From: Euglena gracilis | Taxonomy: Eukaryota; Euglenida; Euglenophyceae; Euglenales | Direction of reading: 5' to 3' | Length of the DNA: 64,000 nt | Assembly: GCA_039621445.1 (NCBI GenBank) | Contig: CP154956.1 | Coordinates: 20,425,295 to 20,489,294 of the forward strand | Part shown: positions 1-12,700 of the stretch, in pieces | How positions within the stretch are numbered: the first letter of the stretch is position 1 | Layout: each line of letters starts with the position of its first letter | Notes under the pieces: generated by a model | What the model was told of the DNA's origin: nothing | What the model saw: the letters and a program-made list of their open reading frames with translations, nothing else | Databases searched by the model: none | Program-made: the position numbers and the translations under genes

Positions 1-193
1 CAGGTCAGTCAGCATTCCAACACCCACAAAGGGGGGGGGGGTGCCGCTTTTCCCCCATCACCAACACTTCATATCACAGCAACCTCTTGTTATTTTTCAG
101 GTTTTGCGGAACATTATTTGTTCGCCATTTCCCTTCTCAACCCATCCACTTTCCAGTACTCTCTGCTGCTCCCTGTGAACTGAAGCTCCGGCC
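1..193. other. Left edge, no gene seen
   Basis: Downstream of the terminal exon at 194. Poly(G) run at 31-40; nothing else. Confidence 0.5.
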
Positions 194-404
194 TTAACAA
201 ACCCAACAGTCCTGCCGTTCCTCAGCGCTGCTCATGGGTCGGCGGAGGAGGCGGGGCCACAACAGCACCGAGTGGCGCACCCGCTTCCACTCGTCCTGGA
301 AGGAGCTCACCCACAGCGTGTAGGAGGAGAAGGCCAGCATGTTGAACGCCTGCTGCAGCCCCGCCAGGTCTGTCATGTGATCCGCCGGGATGGTCAGGGA
401 CATG
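194..404 (-). CDS. Terminal coding exon, probably the end of the Mpv17-family gene
   Basis: GC3-rich minus-strand reading frame ending in TAA at 196-194. It starts near 404, just after an AAGTGAATCC intron end shared with the last intron of the glycosyltransferase gene. It reads MTDLAGLQQAFNMLAFSSYT and then LLWPRLLRRPMSSAEERQD. I do not recognise a family. As the next coding segment downstream of exon 3,711 on the same strand it is probably the C-terminus of that gene, but no phase-matched junction was found and an intervening exon is likely. Confidence 0.5.
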
Positions 405-412
405 GATTCACT

Positions 413-3400
413 TGAATGACCCCCCTGATTCCCTTCGTCACGATCAGTGGACTCCAACATGGCTGTATTTTTCTGAAATGCCTCGAAAAATGTTCGTTAT
501 GCAAGTTTTGCAGCAAGTGGCTTTTTCCCAGGTTCATCAAATGGTGCGTCCGCAGGCCAATGCTCTGGGCAGTTTGCAATGCCTTTGAACTCAGCCCCCC
601 CCCCCCCCCGCCCCGGGTGGGTGGGTGGGTGGGTCAGTGCGGGAGATGCTCTGAAACATCCGGCCAGGCACGCACACCGACGCCGGAAAAAAAAAAGTGC
701 CGAGTGGCCCCCCACCCTGCATGCACCTCGGAACACGCCACTTTGTGCACCGCCGAGGGCCAAATGAACCGATGGCCAGGATGGGGATGAACACCCGCAA
801 CATTGACCCCAGGCCGGGGGCGGGGCTGACCGTGGGTGGCGGAGAACGCCCGCCGTGAGCCCCGGCCCCGGCGGGATGGCGAGCTGGGCATCTCTGGCAG
901 GCTTCTTTTGAAGGCCCCCCAGGAGGGACCCCAACCCCCCCCCAGCCGGGTGCGGGACCCCCCGCCTAGACATTTCCCCAAAAAATTTCTGGCGCTTTGC
1001 GCCAGAACCCATATCCAGAGGCATCCAGCTTGGGACCAGCGATCGTTTTGAGACCGGGGAGTAGGGGGACGGCCCCCCCACCCAACCAGGCCCCTGCCCC
1101 CCCCCAGGTCGGAGGGGGTCTGGGGGACTCAGTTTTTTGTGGTGGTCAGTTTTCAGTGGTCAATTTTGGGGTTAAATTTCTTTTCCACTTCGCGTCAAAA
1201 AAAGGCCCAAATTGGCGAAAATCCGGACCCACAAGGCCCCTGGGCAGCGTATTAAGTGAGAGGGGTCCCGGACCCCCCTCTCCCCGGGGAGGGGTTTTCT
1301 TAAGGACCCCGGGGAAAAAAGGTCACCCCCCCAGGAGTGGGGGTCCAGGCGGCCGGCCAGGAGGACACAGAAGGTATCCAAAAAAAAATGCCCCCAAAAG
1401 CCAAAATCCAGCAGGGTTGGCATTTTTTTTAGCAAAAATTTGTAGGTGAAGGCCCAAAAACCACCCAAAAATGCCACTTTTGCCCATTTTTGACCCCCCT
1501 TTCCAAAATTTTCGGTGTTTTGTGCCGAAATTTTTTTCGATCCAGCCCCACTTCACCAGGCTGGCCCTAACTTTTTTCCAGCGGACCTCCGGGGGAGGGG
1601 GTCCGCAGTCCAGCTGGGAGCTGCTGCTCGCTGGAAAAAAGGTGCTGACTGGCTGGACCCCCCCCCCCCGGGGATAGGGATACCTCTGGCGAAAGCAAAC
1701 CCCCAAAGGGGGGGGAGGGGGGTCAACCCCCTCCCCTCCCCCCTGGGGGAAAAAACCGGTTGTTGTTGGTGTGGTTTTTCACAGAATTGAGAAAAACAGA
1801 GATAAAAACATAACTCTGGTGGTGAAAGCACTGGGGAAGAAAATAATTTTTGAATCTGTTTGAGGTGAATCTGGTGGAGGTGGTGGGGGGGGGTGGTCGG
1901 GGTTGGACCCCTCCCCTCCCCTCCCCGGACAAAACCTAATGCCCTGCCCTTCGGTGAACCCAGGGGGGGGGGTCTAGCGGACCCACCCACCAACCCTCCC
2001 CCGTTGTCCAAACTTTAAAAAACCTGTAAAAAAATCCTGCTTAGAACCCGTGGGGGGTCCGGCCCCGGACTTCCCCCCACTCACTGGGGCGGGGATGTGT
2101 CCCCTGACTTAAAACGAAGCCTATTCCCAGACACCATAATAACCCAGGCATTTCAGACAAACATCAGCTTTTTTGTAGGTCAATTCCATTTCTGGGGGAT
2201 TTGGACAGAAATGGACAGAAAAATCACGTATGGCGCTCCTAAACAAGTGGGCCTCGGGAGGACAGAGGTATGGGGCCGCCTTCAATGCTTCCATCCATCG
2301 GATTACAATGCTTTTTTTGCACTCACCACCTGATTTTCCAAAAAGATGCATCACTTTCCCGAATCCTGCCCCCCCCCCCCCAAAGGTATCAATTGCCTTT
2401 AGGAGAAGTGATGCATCTGTGGCTTTTGGGAATACCTTAATAACTTTGTGGGGGGCAGGGTACAAAAGACCGGTCTACTGCCTTTGCAAGGGGTAAAATT
2501 ACCGGGGACTTTTTGGGTCAGGGGGGGGTAGGGGTCCAGATTCCTGCCAAGTCTCAGAAAAGACAACACGTAAAACGAGAAAGACTTCGGGAATGAGAGG
2601 GACTGCAGCCCCAGCCTGTGCCGGGTTCCCACAGGCACATCGTCCACAGAAACCAGCTGGGGGGGGGCAGATAGCGTGCATTCATGAAGGAGGTCCCACC
2701 CCACCCTGGGGGGATGTCAGCCTGGGCAAGTGGGCCGCGTGGCCAACAGGGCCTGGCCACTTGAACTACCAATACCCAGGGTCGTCGCTGGATTTCGGCG
2801 AAATTCAGGAAACTCAGACATTCAGGGTGTGTTGAAGCGGGGTTGATGTTAGATTGGGGATAGGGTTGGGGTGTACGGTTATTGAGGATAAGGGTCAGGG
2901 TCAGGGGTTTTAGGCCAAAATCAGGCCTAAATTTTTCGAAGGGGGGATGTCATCTGGCTTCCCCCCTGCAAAGCTATTTGGGACACAACGCTTTGGTGTG
3001 TGTCCCACTTTGGTTTGTGGTGCAAAGTCATGTGGGGGGTTTCACCACCCTGCCAGGTATCATACCTAACCATAATTGTTTCCTTCACCCTAACCCAAAC
3101 CCAAACCCAAACCCTGTAACAAACCTAAACCCTACCCTAAACCCCAACGTCCAACTGGGAGTGCCCCGCTTCCGGCACAAAAGGTCGGCAGCAAAAGGAA
3201 GGAACCCCCACCCCCAGTGCCTGCCTATTGGAGGCCATGGCCGATTGTCCACCAACTGTTATCTTCATTCTTTATTATGTGTGTTTGCCTGATCAAAACT
3301 CAGGCCAAATATGTATTTTCCATCACAAGCACACCTGCATGTGGACGTTAACGATGAGCTGGTAACAATTGGGCGGGATGGTCAACCATAATGGGAAGTC

Positions 3401-3710
3401 GGCGGAGCCCGAAGTGACGGAGAACAAGAACAGCAGAACTGCAGGCAATGCCACAGATATTATCAAAGTTGATCCTCCCAACAAAAAGGCGTCACACTGG
3501 AGATGACAAACACACATACCTTGCACATATGCGCACAAATACCTTCCTTAAAGGCGGAGGTCTCACACAAACAAAAAGTCCACAAAACCCGCAACGTGGC
3601 TTCGTTTGTTTCTGACGAGTGGCAGAAAAGGAGAGGATCTCGGGGAACTGCCTCGCACTCGGATGTCAGGGTCTCTGCTGGGGCATGGGCAGCAGCAGGG
3701 GGGGGCACAC
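413..3710. other. Probable intron or spacer of the Mpv17-family gene
   Basis: Many poly(C)/poly(G) blocks, TTTTCGGTG-type hairpin remnants and the telomere-like tracts at 2,830-3,160. A missing exon is expected here; 2,590-2,770 is GC-rich but gave no convincing frame. Confidence 0.5.
2830..3160. repeat. Degenerate telomere-like tracts
   Basis: GGGTTAGG/GGGTCAGG-like units at 2,838-2,915 face CCCTAACCCAAACCC-like units at 3,087-3,150. Imperfect throughout. Confidence 0.5.
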
Positions 3711-6700
3711 CCCAGCAGAGGTTGCCCATCACCTGCCCGGCCACGATCAGCAGTGGGTGGGCGGTGGACACCCACTCCCCGGCGCTGGTGTCCACCTCCA
3801 TCGTCCGCTGCCAGAGCCGCCCAGGGGCCAATATACTCACTTGGAGACCTCCTTCCTCCCGGGTCACTCTTCCGCACTTCTTCGGCGGGGGGGGTGTGGG
3901 TTAAATGAACCCATGGACGGACCCCATCGGTCACCCTGGGGGGGGTTGACCCACTGGGTGGCAATTTTGGATCCAAACGTTGGCCCAAAACCTTGGGTGT
4001 GTCGGTGTCGCCGGTGACCAAACTTCCACTCAAACTGTCACCCCCCAAAAAACTCAGGGGCAGGAGGTTTTGGGGTTGGCTCAGCCCTGGGCACTGCTTC
4101 TCCGGGTAGCGGTTGGCAAACATGAAGAAGCCCACCGAGCTCATCCCTGCGAGGCAGCGGCGAAAGAGGCGGCGGCCTGGTTCCCTTTCGACGCTCCGTG
4201 GTGCCCCCTCAAGGAGCCCTGAGTTGCACTAAGGCTTCTTGTTCGTTTTGGCCGGGCGCCAGCTTCGCTCGGGCCCAGTTTGCTGTGAGGTGACTGGTCA
4301 GGGAGCACTAACACCAGTGCTCCTGTGTTGCCCCTCCGAGGAGTCCCCCCCCCCCCCCCCAGGAGCTCGCCCCTCCACCTGGCGGGGGCCTTCTGGACTG
4401 CCACCAGCTTACTGAAAGAAAGCCATCGCTGGGAACGACACCGTTGTTACCAGCCCAGCAGGTGGGTTAGGGCTGTACAAGCTGACTTGGCGCCTTGGTG
4501 GAGGTGGGGGGTCAGACACACAACTGGCAGGTGGGGTGGGGAGTGGGTGGGTGGGGGTGGGGGTTGGTGCCAGGGGGTTTTTTAAGACCGGGGGGGGGAG
4601 GGGGGTTCCCCCCACCCACCCACCCCCTGGGGGCCCCCCCCCGGGGGGGGGGGGTCCGGGGGACCCACAAAAAATGGCCGAAAAATCGCGAAAAGTGCTA
4701 AAAATAGCAATTTTTTCGGTGCCTTCGGCGCCGAAAAGTATATCCCCCGGGGGGGGGGGGGCTCGGCCGGACCCACCCACCCTAAACCCCCCCCACCTAT
4801 AAGAAACCCGTTTCTTATAGGTGGGTTTCCAAAAAATGGCCCGAGGGGTTTCTTATAGGTGGGGGTTTCTTATAGGTGGGTTTCAATGTCCGAAAAAGCT
4901 TTGAGCCGACAAAAAGCCAAAAGTGGCCAAAAACGGTCAAAAATTTCCTTCGGCGCCTTTGGCGCCGAAGAAAAAAGGGGGTGGTTGGGTTCAAAGCTCC
5001 CCAGGGGTTTCTTATAGGTGGGGGTTTCTTATACGTGGGCGTCGGTCCGAAAATGCCCAAAGGGTTTCTTACAGGTGGGGGTTTCTTATAGAGGGGGGTT
5101 TCTTATAGGTGGGGGGGGGGGTTTACCCCCCCCTTCCCCCCCGGGGGTCCACGACTAAAAAAACCCCTGGTTGGTGCCGGACACTTTTTTTGACACAAAG
5201 ATCGGAGCATCCCCACCTGCATGGGGGAGGTCGACCACCCACCCAATTGGGTTTCGGGGATTGCTGTCCAGAACTGGGGGGACTGCAGGGGCGAGAGCGG
5301 ACCAAGCAGGATGGCGCGGACTTCCGCAGCGGCGAGCTGTGGCAGCCCAGAGGCGGTATTGGGCTCAAAGAAGCTCCAGAACAGCACTGGCCAACCCACC
5401 ATCAGGTCAAGCAGCGTCGACCCAGGGGTCGTGCCATTCCCACCACAGTCTTCTTGGGGGGGGGGTCTCAGAGTGTCCTGGAGTGCATGCATGAGAGGGT
5501 GTGAGGGGGTGGGGTGCTGCCAGGCTGGGCTGAAATTGGGCCAGAATAGACCTTTTCTGGGCTTCTGGCAACTTTGGTGCCGGGGTGCACCTTCCGTGCC
5601 CTGGGCGAGTGCCCAGGCACTTTTGACCAAATAACCCCCCAAGGGTCAGATGGGGGTCCCTTAAAATGCCCGTTCAGGAAAGTTGGCACCCACTCCCAGA
5701 TGGAGATGGCCACAACACAGAATTCAGCCTGATTCCCATCGACTGCAAGAATTGCCGTGGTGATCTTTCAATCCATTCGTCCATCGATCCATTTCTTTCA
5801 ACCAACCCCACAGGGGGAGGGAGGGGAGGGGGGGTGCCCTTGCTATGGGGTGCCTGCCCATAGCAGGCACCCCCCCCCCCCCCTGGGGTCGGCTTTGGGT
5901 CCCGGTGCCTGGGTCCCAACCCAGCCAATTTCCCCACTTGATAATCTTAGACGGCCGGGAATGCACTTTTCTTGTTGAGTCACAAAATTCTGACAGTTTT
6001 AGTGAAAATGCGCATCCGCGCATTTTGGAAGCGGAGTGCGCAGGTGCGCATTCTGAAGGGTTTGATGTCTCTTCCAGAGTGGGTGAAAACACCACAAAAA
6101 TGAGCTGTTTGGATATTACACGACCACAGGGACCACCCCTTGTTTACTGGTTCAACTACGTAGCATGCTGTTTACAGCTGTTTCATGACGACTGTGGTAC
6201 AGTGCGTGGCTGGACACACACTCGGCACACTCCAAACGGCATGCGGAACACAAGCAACGCAGGCCAACCTGGACCTGGGTGTGCCACCTTGTGTTCACCA
6301 GTGCGTGCTGATGGCTCCTGGGGGGCAGGGCCTGGCGAACCCGGGATGAGCGTGGGAAGGAACTCCTTGCAGCCATAGAGACACAGCCCTCCCACGGTCA
6401 AAACAACAGGTGTATCACTGAGTGTCAAGGCCGAAGAATGCGCACCTGCGCATTTTTTGGAAACCCAAAAGAATGCGCAGGTGCGCATTTTTGGAATGGA
6501 CACAGGCTGTGGGAAGGGGGAATGCGCATGCGCATTGATGTTGAAGGACACACTGGGTATGGCCTGTTGTTTGCCTGCCTTGAATACGAGTTGTGCATCG
6601 CTGTGATGTGATTTTGGGCTTGTAGAACATGGGTGTGTGAGGGGCAGTTGAACCAAGATAATCACCCTGGGCAACAATGTCGCTGTACCAGACCACACCC

Positions 6701-9700
6701 TGGAACACGACACCTGCAGCGGCGTGGAAAACCCTGGGCTCGGCGACGGCAGGTGTCAAGGCACGAATCCATGCCTTTCACTGACAGGGGAACTGCCCCC
6801 CCTGCAGGTCAAGTCACCGAACAAATCAGAATGCGCACCTGCGCATTTGACTTCACCCGCTGCAGTCCAGTGCCCAGCCCAGCCTACGCTGCTCTCATGA
6901 ACGTGTGGAGCACGTCACAACGCACGTGAACGTCCCCCACCCGGCGGAGGTGATAGGCCGGTTGATGTCAGCATTGTCCGACCCCGCGCCCCAGAGCTGC
7001 ATGGCAGCACACAGCCAATGGTCGCCCTGAACAACCTTACGTTGGGCTGCGGTGCACAGTGCAAGGAGCACTGTGCCCCACAATTAGGGTCAACGCAGGG
7101 GGTTGTGTCTGGTTCCACACACAGTGCTCAGGGGGTTGGCACCTTGAGAGCGAAACATGCCTGTCTCCACCTTCGGCATCATTCCCAAAAACGGCCTGTA
7201 AACATGGAATTAATTCACAATCCAAATGGATCCAAAGAAGCGAACACCATTGGTCAGTCCTTGCCCCAGAATTTCTCCAGGCCCTTGAGATCGTGAGACA
7301 GACACAAGCACATCACAACAAAAACTTGCCGATAAACCCAGAAATTTTTCCGTTCTGCTTCTTCCGTGCATTCCATTGTGTCGTACCAAGGGAAAACAGA
7401 TGAGAAAGGGACTTTGGTGCCCGAGGAAATTCCTCAGTGACGGGCACCCTAATTCCCAACTGCGGTCAACAGTCTTTCATGGCATGAGTAAAAAGTCGGT
7501 GAATGCGCACATGCGCAAAAAAGCGTCCTGTGCCTTTCTGTAAATTACAGCCACACCGCCGAATATTTATTTGCACTCCCAGGTGGGCCTGCCACCATTC
7601 ACGCCAACTCCCCCCGCCTGGCCTGGGTTTGAAACCACACGGCTGAGGTGTAGACCTCCCTGTGAGGATCGAATGGTGTCCGAGGACGAGGCAGCCCTGG
7701 AGCGAAACACAGCAGGGGAGGACCACCACCTGTGGCCCTGCTGGCAACAAACGTCACCCACCACACAGAACCCTTTTTTATCATGTACCTAGAGTTGACG
7801 CTCCAACGCTGCAAACTACACATCCCCTGGCCGCTGTGAAGACCAAGGAAAGCACATATGCACACACCTTCGCCACACACTCCATCTGCAATGGCTGCAG
7901 TCAAACATGGCACATCGGGGTGAATGCGCACATGCGCATTCCCTTCTTGTGTCTCCCCTTAAAGCACCCTGGTAGGAGGTTGCCACACAGGGCGATGCCC
8001 AACTCAGCACACAAGGTGGAGGCACAGCCAGGGAGACGTACACCCTGCTCTGGCGTCACCCACCTGTGCAAAGAGATGCCTCTGAAATCGTTAACAAAAA
8101 GGCCAGCAGTGCACCATGGGGGTAGCCCTGCCACAATGTTGTGCTGGCACTGGGTTCAGGAGTGCGAGACACAGCTCCCCACAACACAGAGAATGCGCAC
8201 CTGCGCACTCCCCCTCACAAAATGCGCAGGTGCGCACTCTTGTGGTTGCCCAGCGCTGCTCCCCCCCTGCTCTCCTGCAGATAAACTCACAGCCAGCCAG
8301 CGAAAGAATGGCCTCAAGAGTGCGCACGTGCGCATTCTTGTGCCTGGTGCAACCTCGGAGAGGAGCCATTTTATATCGTTTGTGAGGGCTGTTCTGGAGG
8401 GTGTAGTCTGTGGCAGAAAGGGTTGAAGCGGGGCTCCGCTCCGTACCTTTAAAAACTAGTGACACACAGGAAAGGCGTGCAAAGCCAGCCCCCCCCCCTC
8501 CACACCCAGCACCCCATCCCAAACGTCAGACCCAAATACAAGTGGTCCCACATGGTGATTTGCCATGGTGCCTATGAGAAGGCACATGCGGAGCAGACGG
8601 CGTGCGCCACTGGAGAGATGCTGTGCCTGCATCTTAGGCGGCCGAATTCGCACTTAAGGGTTTTTCCTTTGAAATGGGCGCATTTGCGCAAATGCGCAAA
8701 TTTTACGTAACCCCTGGGACCCTGTACCCTGACACCCGGAACACGATTTAAGAACCGTTACACCCCTGTATTGGAGGGGATTAACTCCCAGAAGTTTGGT
8801 GTGAATGCTGCTTACCAGGTGACGTTAATAGGGCTGAGGGTAAGAGTGGTGCTGTTGTACATCAATCGGGAGAGAGGCACACACCCCTTGTTACGACACT
8901 TGGAAATGGTGCTGACGTGCTGGCTGAACTGGCTTGGATACTACCGCCACCGGTAGTATCCACACACACACACACGGAGCCTCATTGGATCACACACCAC
9001 AGACTACGTCAGGCAGCCGTCACGCAACTGATTTGTGTTTGTGGGCGCATTTGCGCAAATAAAAACAATTGTGTTTGTGGGCGAAAACGTAAAACGATGA
9101 TGATAAAATGACGTGTTTGTGGGCGCAAATGCGCGCACAAACTTATTTGGTGGTGTGCGCATTTGCGCAAATGCGCACATCAACAAAATTATGTTCATTT
9201 GCGCAAATGCGCACACCAACATGTATTTTAACTTTCTATGTTAAAAGACACCAATGAGGACCATGACCCTACGAGGTTTTAAAACGTGATGGGGTGTTGG
9301 TGCGCGCAATTGTGCAAATAAACATAATTACGTTTGTTTGCGCATTTGCGCAAATGCGCGCACAAACATTTAATAAACCGCTTCAAAATAATGTGTTTGT
9401 AGGAGCCTTAGAGCACACAAACAAAGCTGTGTTTATTTGCGCAAATGCGCACATCAACACACATCAGTTGTGCGATCGATCTCCTCGTCCGAGACAGCTG
9501 GCGAACGCAACTCCTCACGCCAACCAATGATTTGCACCACGTTAACGTGGTGATGAAATTTGTGGTGAGAGGTAGTGTGGAGTGTACACTGGAACACGGC
9601 ATGTGACTGGCCAAAATTTGCCTGCCTTACGTGTGTACATTTGCACTGCTGTTACCCGGCCCACACGACCTGTTGTTTTGGCGTCATCTGTTTGGCAGTT

Positions 9701-12700
9701 AAACGTGATGAATTGGTGACATGCAAACGGCCTGTGCCTGTTCGACACCTTTTCTGCAACAGGACTGCATTACAAGAAGACAAAATTTGGCACCTGAAAA
9801 GCCCGTGACGTGTCTGGCCGTAATCCGTTTTATGGTTTTCTTTACCATTTTCCCTTGAAAAACGTAAAAAAACACCGGTTTTTGTGCATAATTTGGGGGG
9901 AGTGGGTCCCACCGCTTTGATGCACCCAATGCAGTGGTAAAGCTTCAACACTTCCTTGCACCCAAAGTAACGGGTGTTTGAGGGCCATCTCTCTCCGGCT
10001 GCTGGTTGCCATGCACTGGCACCACGTCATACCCCAGTCTCACGCCCCAGTTGCGGGGTATAACGTGGCCGCTTCGGTGTGTGTTGTTGCACCGGGGAGG
10101 TGGATGCCGGTCTGGTGGGTGCTGAAGCATCAGCAGCTGATGGGGCTGCAGCAGCGGAGCCGAGGCTGCAGGCCAGCGGCAGTGCCTTTGGGGCCCAAAA
10201 ATTGGTGCCGATGGACATGTACCGTTACTGGGGGGCTGCGCACCCACCTTCAAGAGATCCTATGTCTCCATCTTTTGTGGGACCTGCCAATGGTCCAAAA
10301 ACGGCACAATAACACCATGTGCCGGAGGAGACGGTATGGCCATTTGCTTTCAACCCATTCAGAAGCAACTAAGGGTAGCTGTAAGAGGGCCAAATGCATC
10401 GTTTTCTACTCCTCCATTAGTTGTTTATTTGCGCATTTGCGCACATCACGTTGTTTTGTGGGCGCAAATGCGCAAATAAACATAGTAAATTGTGCAGTTT
10501 CTTCATGTGGTTTATTTGCACATTTGCGCCCACAAAAAACGTGATGCGCACCAAATGCGCAAATAAACCACATCTGCTGCTGGTGTTTGACGGTTGTGTT
10601 TCCGTCACACCGTTCTTCTTTGTGTTTATTTGCGCAAATGCGCAAATAAACAAAGAACATGTTTGTTTGCGCATTTGCGCAAATGCGCGCATAAAACATA
10701 ATTTTTGTTTGTGCGCGCATTTGCGCCCATAAGCTTGCGCGTCGACAAATAATTTGACAAACCCACCAACTGGATGGCCCGTTGGTCTGCGCACTCACGG
10801 CTCCTTTGTCACACCGTTTATCAACGGCGTCAGTTCATAAGTACCAAAGCCCAATCCTTGAAGGACATGTTTGTGTTTATTTGCGCAATTGCGCAAATAA
10901 ACATGAACGTGTTGGTGCGCGCATTTGCGCCCATAAACACAATTTTGCCCTTCCAGTGTTTGGCTCCTCCTGCAGGGTTCTTTGCCACACAGCTGGTTGT
11001 GCGCATCCCGGGTATAGGCCGGGTGGGAGACACCCGTCCCCTTCAGTCCCTGCGGACCTCATTTCTTCCCCCCTACGCATCCCTTGCCCAACACCCCGCA
11101 CTCACCTTCCTTCCCCATCGTCCCTCCCGCCGGCTTGGTCACACCACACCCACACCCCCCGGCACCTCCTCCCCGCACTTTAACAAACAGCCCAAAGACA
11201 CCACACCAAGGCGTCGCAAGCAACGCAATCCGGCAAACACCCAGGACGCACACCGCCGGCAGCTCGGACACACCCAGGGACACAGCCGAAAGAAGCAACA
11301 AGGGCAGTAAAGGTTCCGTTCCTGTGGTGCTTTTTTGCGTTTTTTTCAGTGTGGGCTGGCAAGGTCCCGGGGGTTTCGACGTACAAAGTCCATTTTCGGA
11401 CCCCCCAAAAACACCATTTTTCGCCAAAGTCCCGGGGGTCACACCGCCAAAATCAGAATTTCGTTCATTTTTTGCACTCTCTTGTCAACGTGTTTTCAAA
11501 CCCCCATGACCTTCACAGCCGAAACAAAGAAGAATCAAAAAATTCGTAAATTTGCGCAAATGCACAAATAAAAAGAAAAAAGCTTAAATGCGAATTAGGC
11601 CGCCTAAGAGCATGTGTCAAGGAGGGGTGCAGTGCACCGTGTGGAATGGCAAACAGCAGGTAGCCTGAGGAGGGTGACGAGCCCTCCCCCACACACATCT
11701 GGTGTGGATTTAAACACACCAACCCCGCCACTCTCTGAATGCAGAGTACACGCACACAACAAACATTCACCATCGTCCCCTCGTGCCCTGCTTCCAGCAC
11801 AAGGCACAGAACCTCCCCTCCACTCTAACCGTAGAGACCACAATGCCCCCTTCCCACAACCACCCCCGGGAGCCACAATAATTGTCCAAAACTTCAGGAA
11901 AAGGCCGGGACGGGGAGGGGGGTGAATGCGCACCTGCGCATTCACTCGGCACCACAAAACAGGGGGGACAGCCACAGGTACAACGCCTTCACCTGACGAG
12001 GGTTCGTCCTCGTGAAACAGCGTTTCGTGTCGCACCTACTTCGGCAGACGGAGGTTTTCCCCCGGTCGACGGAGGTGCTGAACCGTCATTTTCAAAACGA
12101 AAAAAGTCGGTTTGCCCAGAAAAAAACCCAGGGATCGAAGGTAGTGGTACCCATTTTGGTACCAGGGGTTTCAGCTGACGGGTCGGCCGCCCCGTCAAGT
12201 GATGGCAACAGACTTGGTCACAAAAGAATGTGCAGGTGCGCAAAAAACCACCAAAAATGAAAAGTGCATTCCCGGCCGTCTAAGATAATGGCATTCTCAG
12301 GCCGCTGGTGCCCTGGGCGTCGTCCGAACCCCCCCCCCCCCCCCGGGAGGTCGAAAATATCCTACCTGCTTGCCTGCCCCCTCTTCCTGAAAAAGAAGCC
12401 TGCACAACCCACCCACCCACCCAGCCCAATCAACCGAACTGCGCACTGAGGTGCAAAAAGGGCCAGGGTGTGGAATGTGCACGACCCCGTGCAGCAGCAT
12501 CATGTAGCCAGGCAGGTTGCGGGCAAAATGCCAGGCATTCCCGGTCAAACAGACAGTTTGGAAGGGGAGCAGAAGTAGCTCGGTGGGGACGATGTTGGCC
12601 AGGATGTCTGCGAGGAAATAGAAACTGGGAAATTAACAATAATGTGTATGCCCATCTATTAATACACCATTATTTTTTTTAATTATATTGTCATGCTAAC

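Noticed and set aside
3711-4181. PAQR/hemolysin III-like protein (NRYPEKQCPG, AHPLLIV)
   Set aside because: The CPG falls in an intron, and the segment continues the WP...F..P..R layout of the Mpv17 family when joined to 5,362-5,413.
7662-8426. 254-residue plus-strand frame
   Set aside because: Lies inside element A, includes its palindromes and has no family resemblance or codon bias like the true exons.
10080-10310. Captured gene or transposase fragment in element B
   Set aside because: The plus-strand frame is short and alanine-rich, without any recognisable motif; kept only as a remark.
5946-12284. CRISPR-like array of repeated palindromes
   Set aside because: Spacing is irregular, the sequence between copies is not spacer-like, and the host is eukaryotic with inverted element ends.
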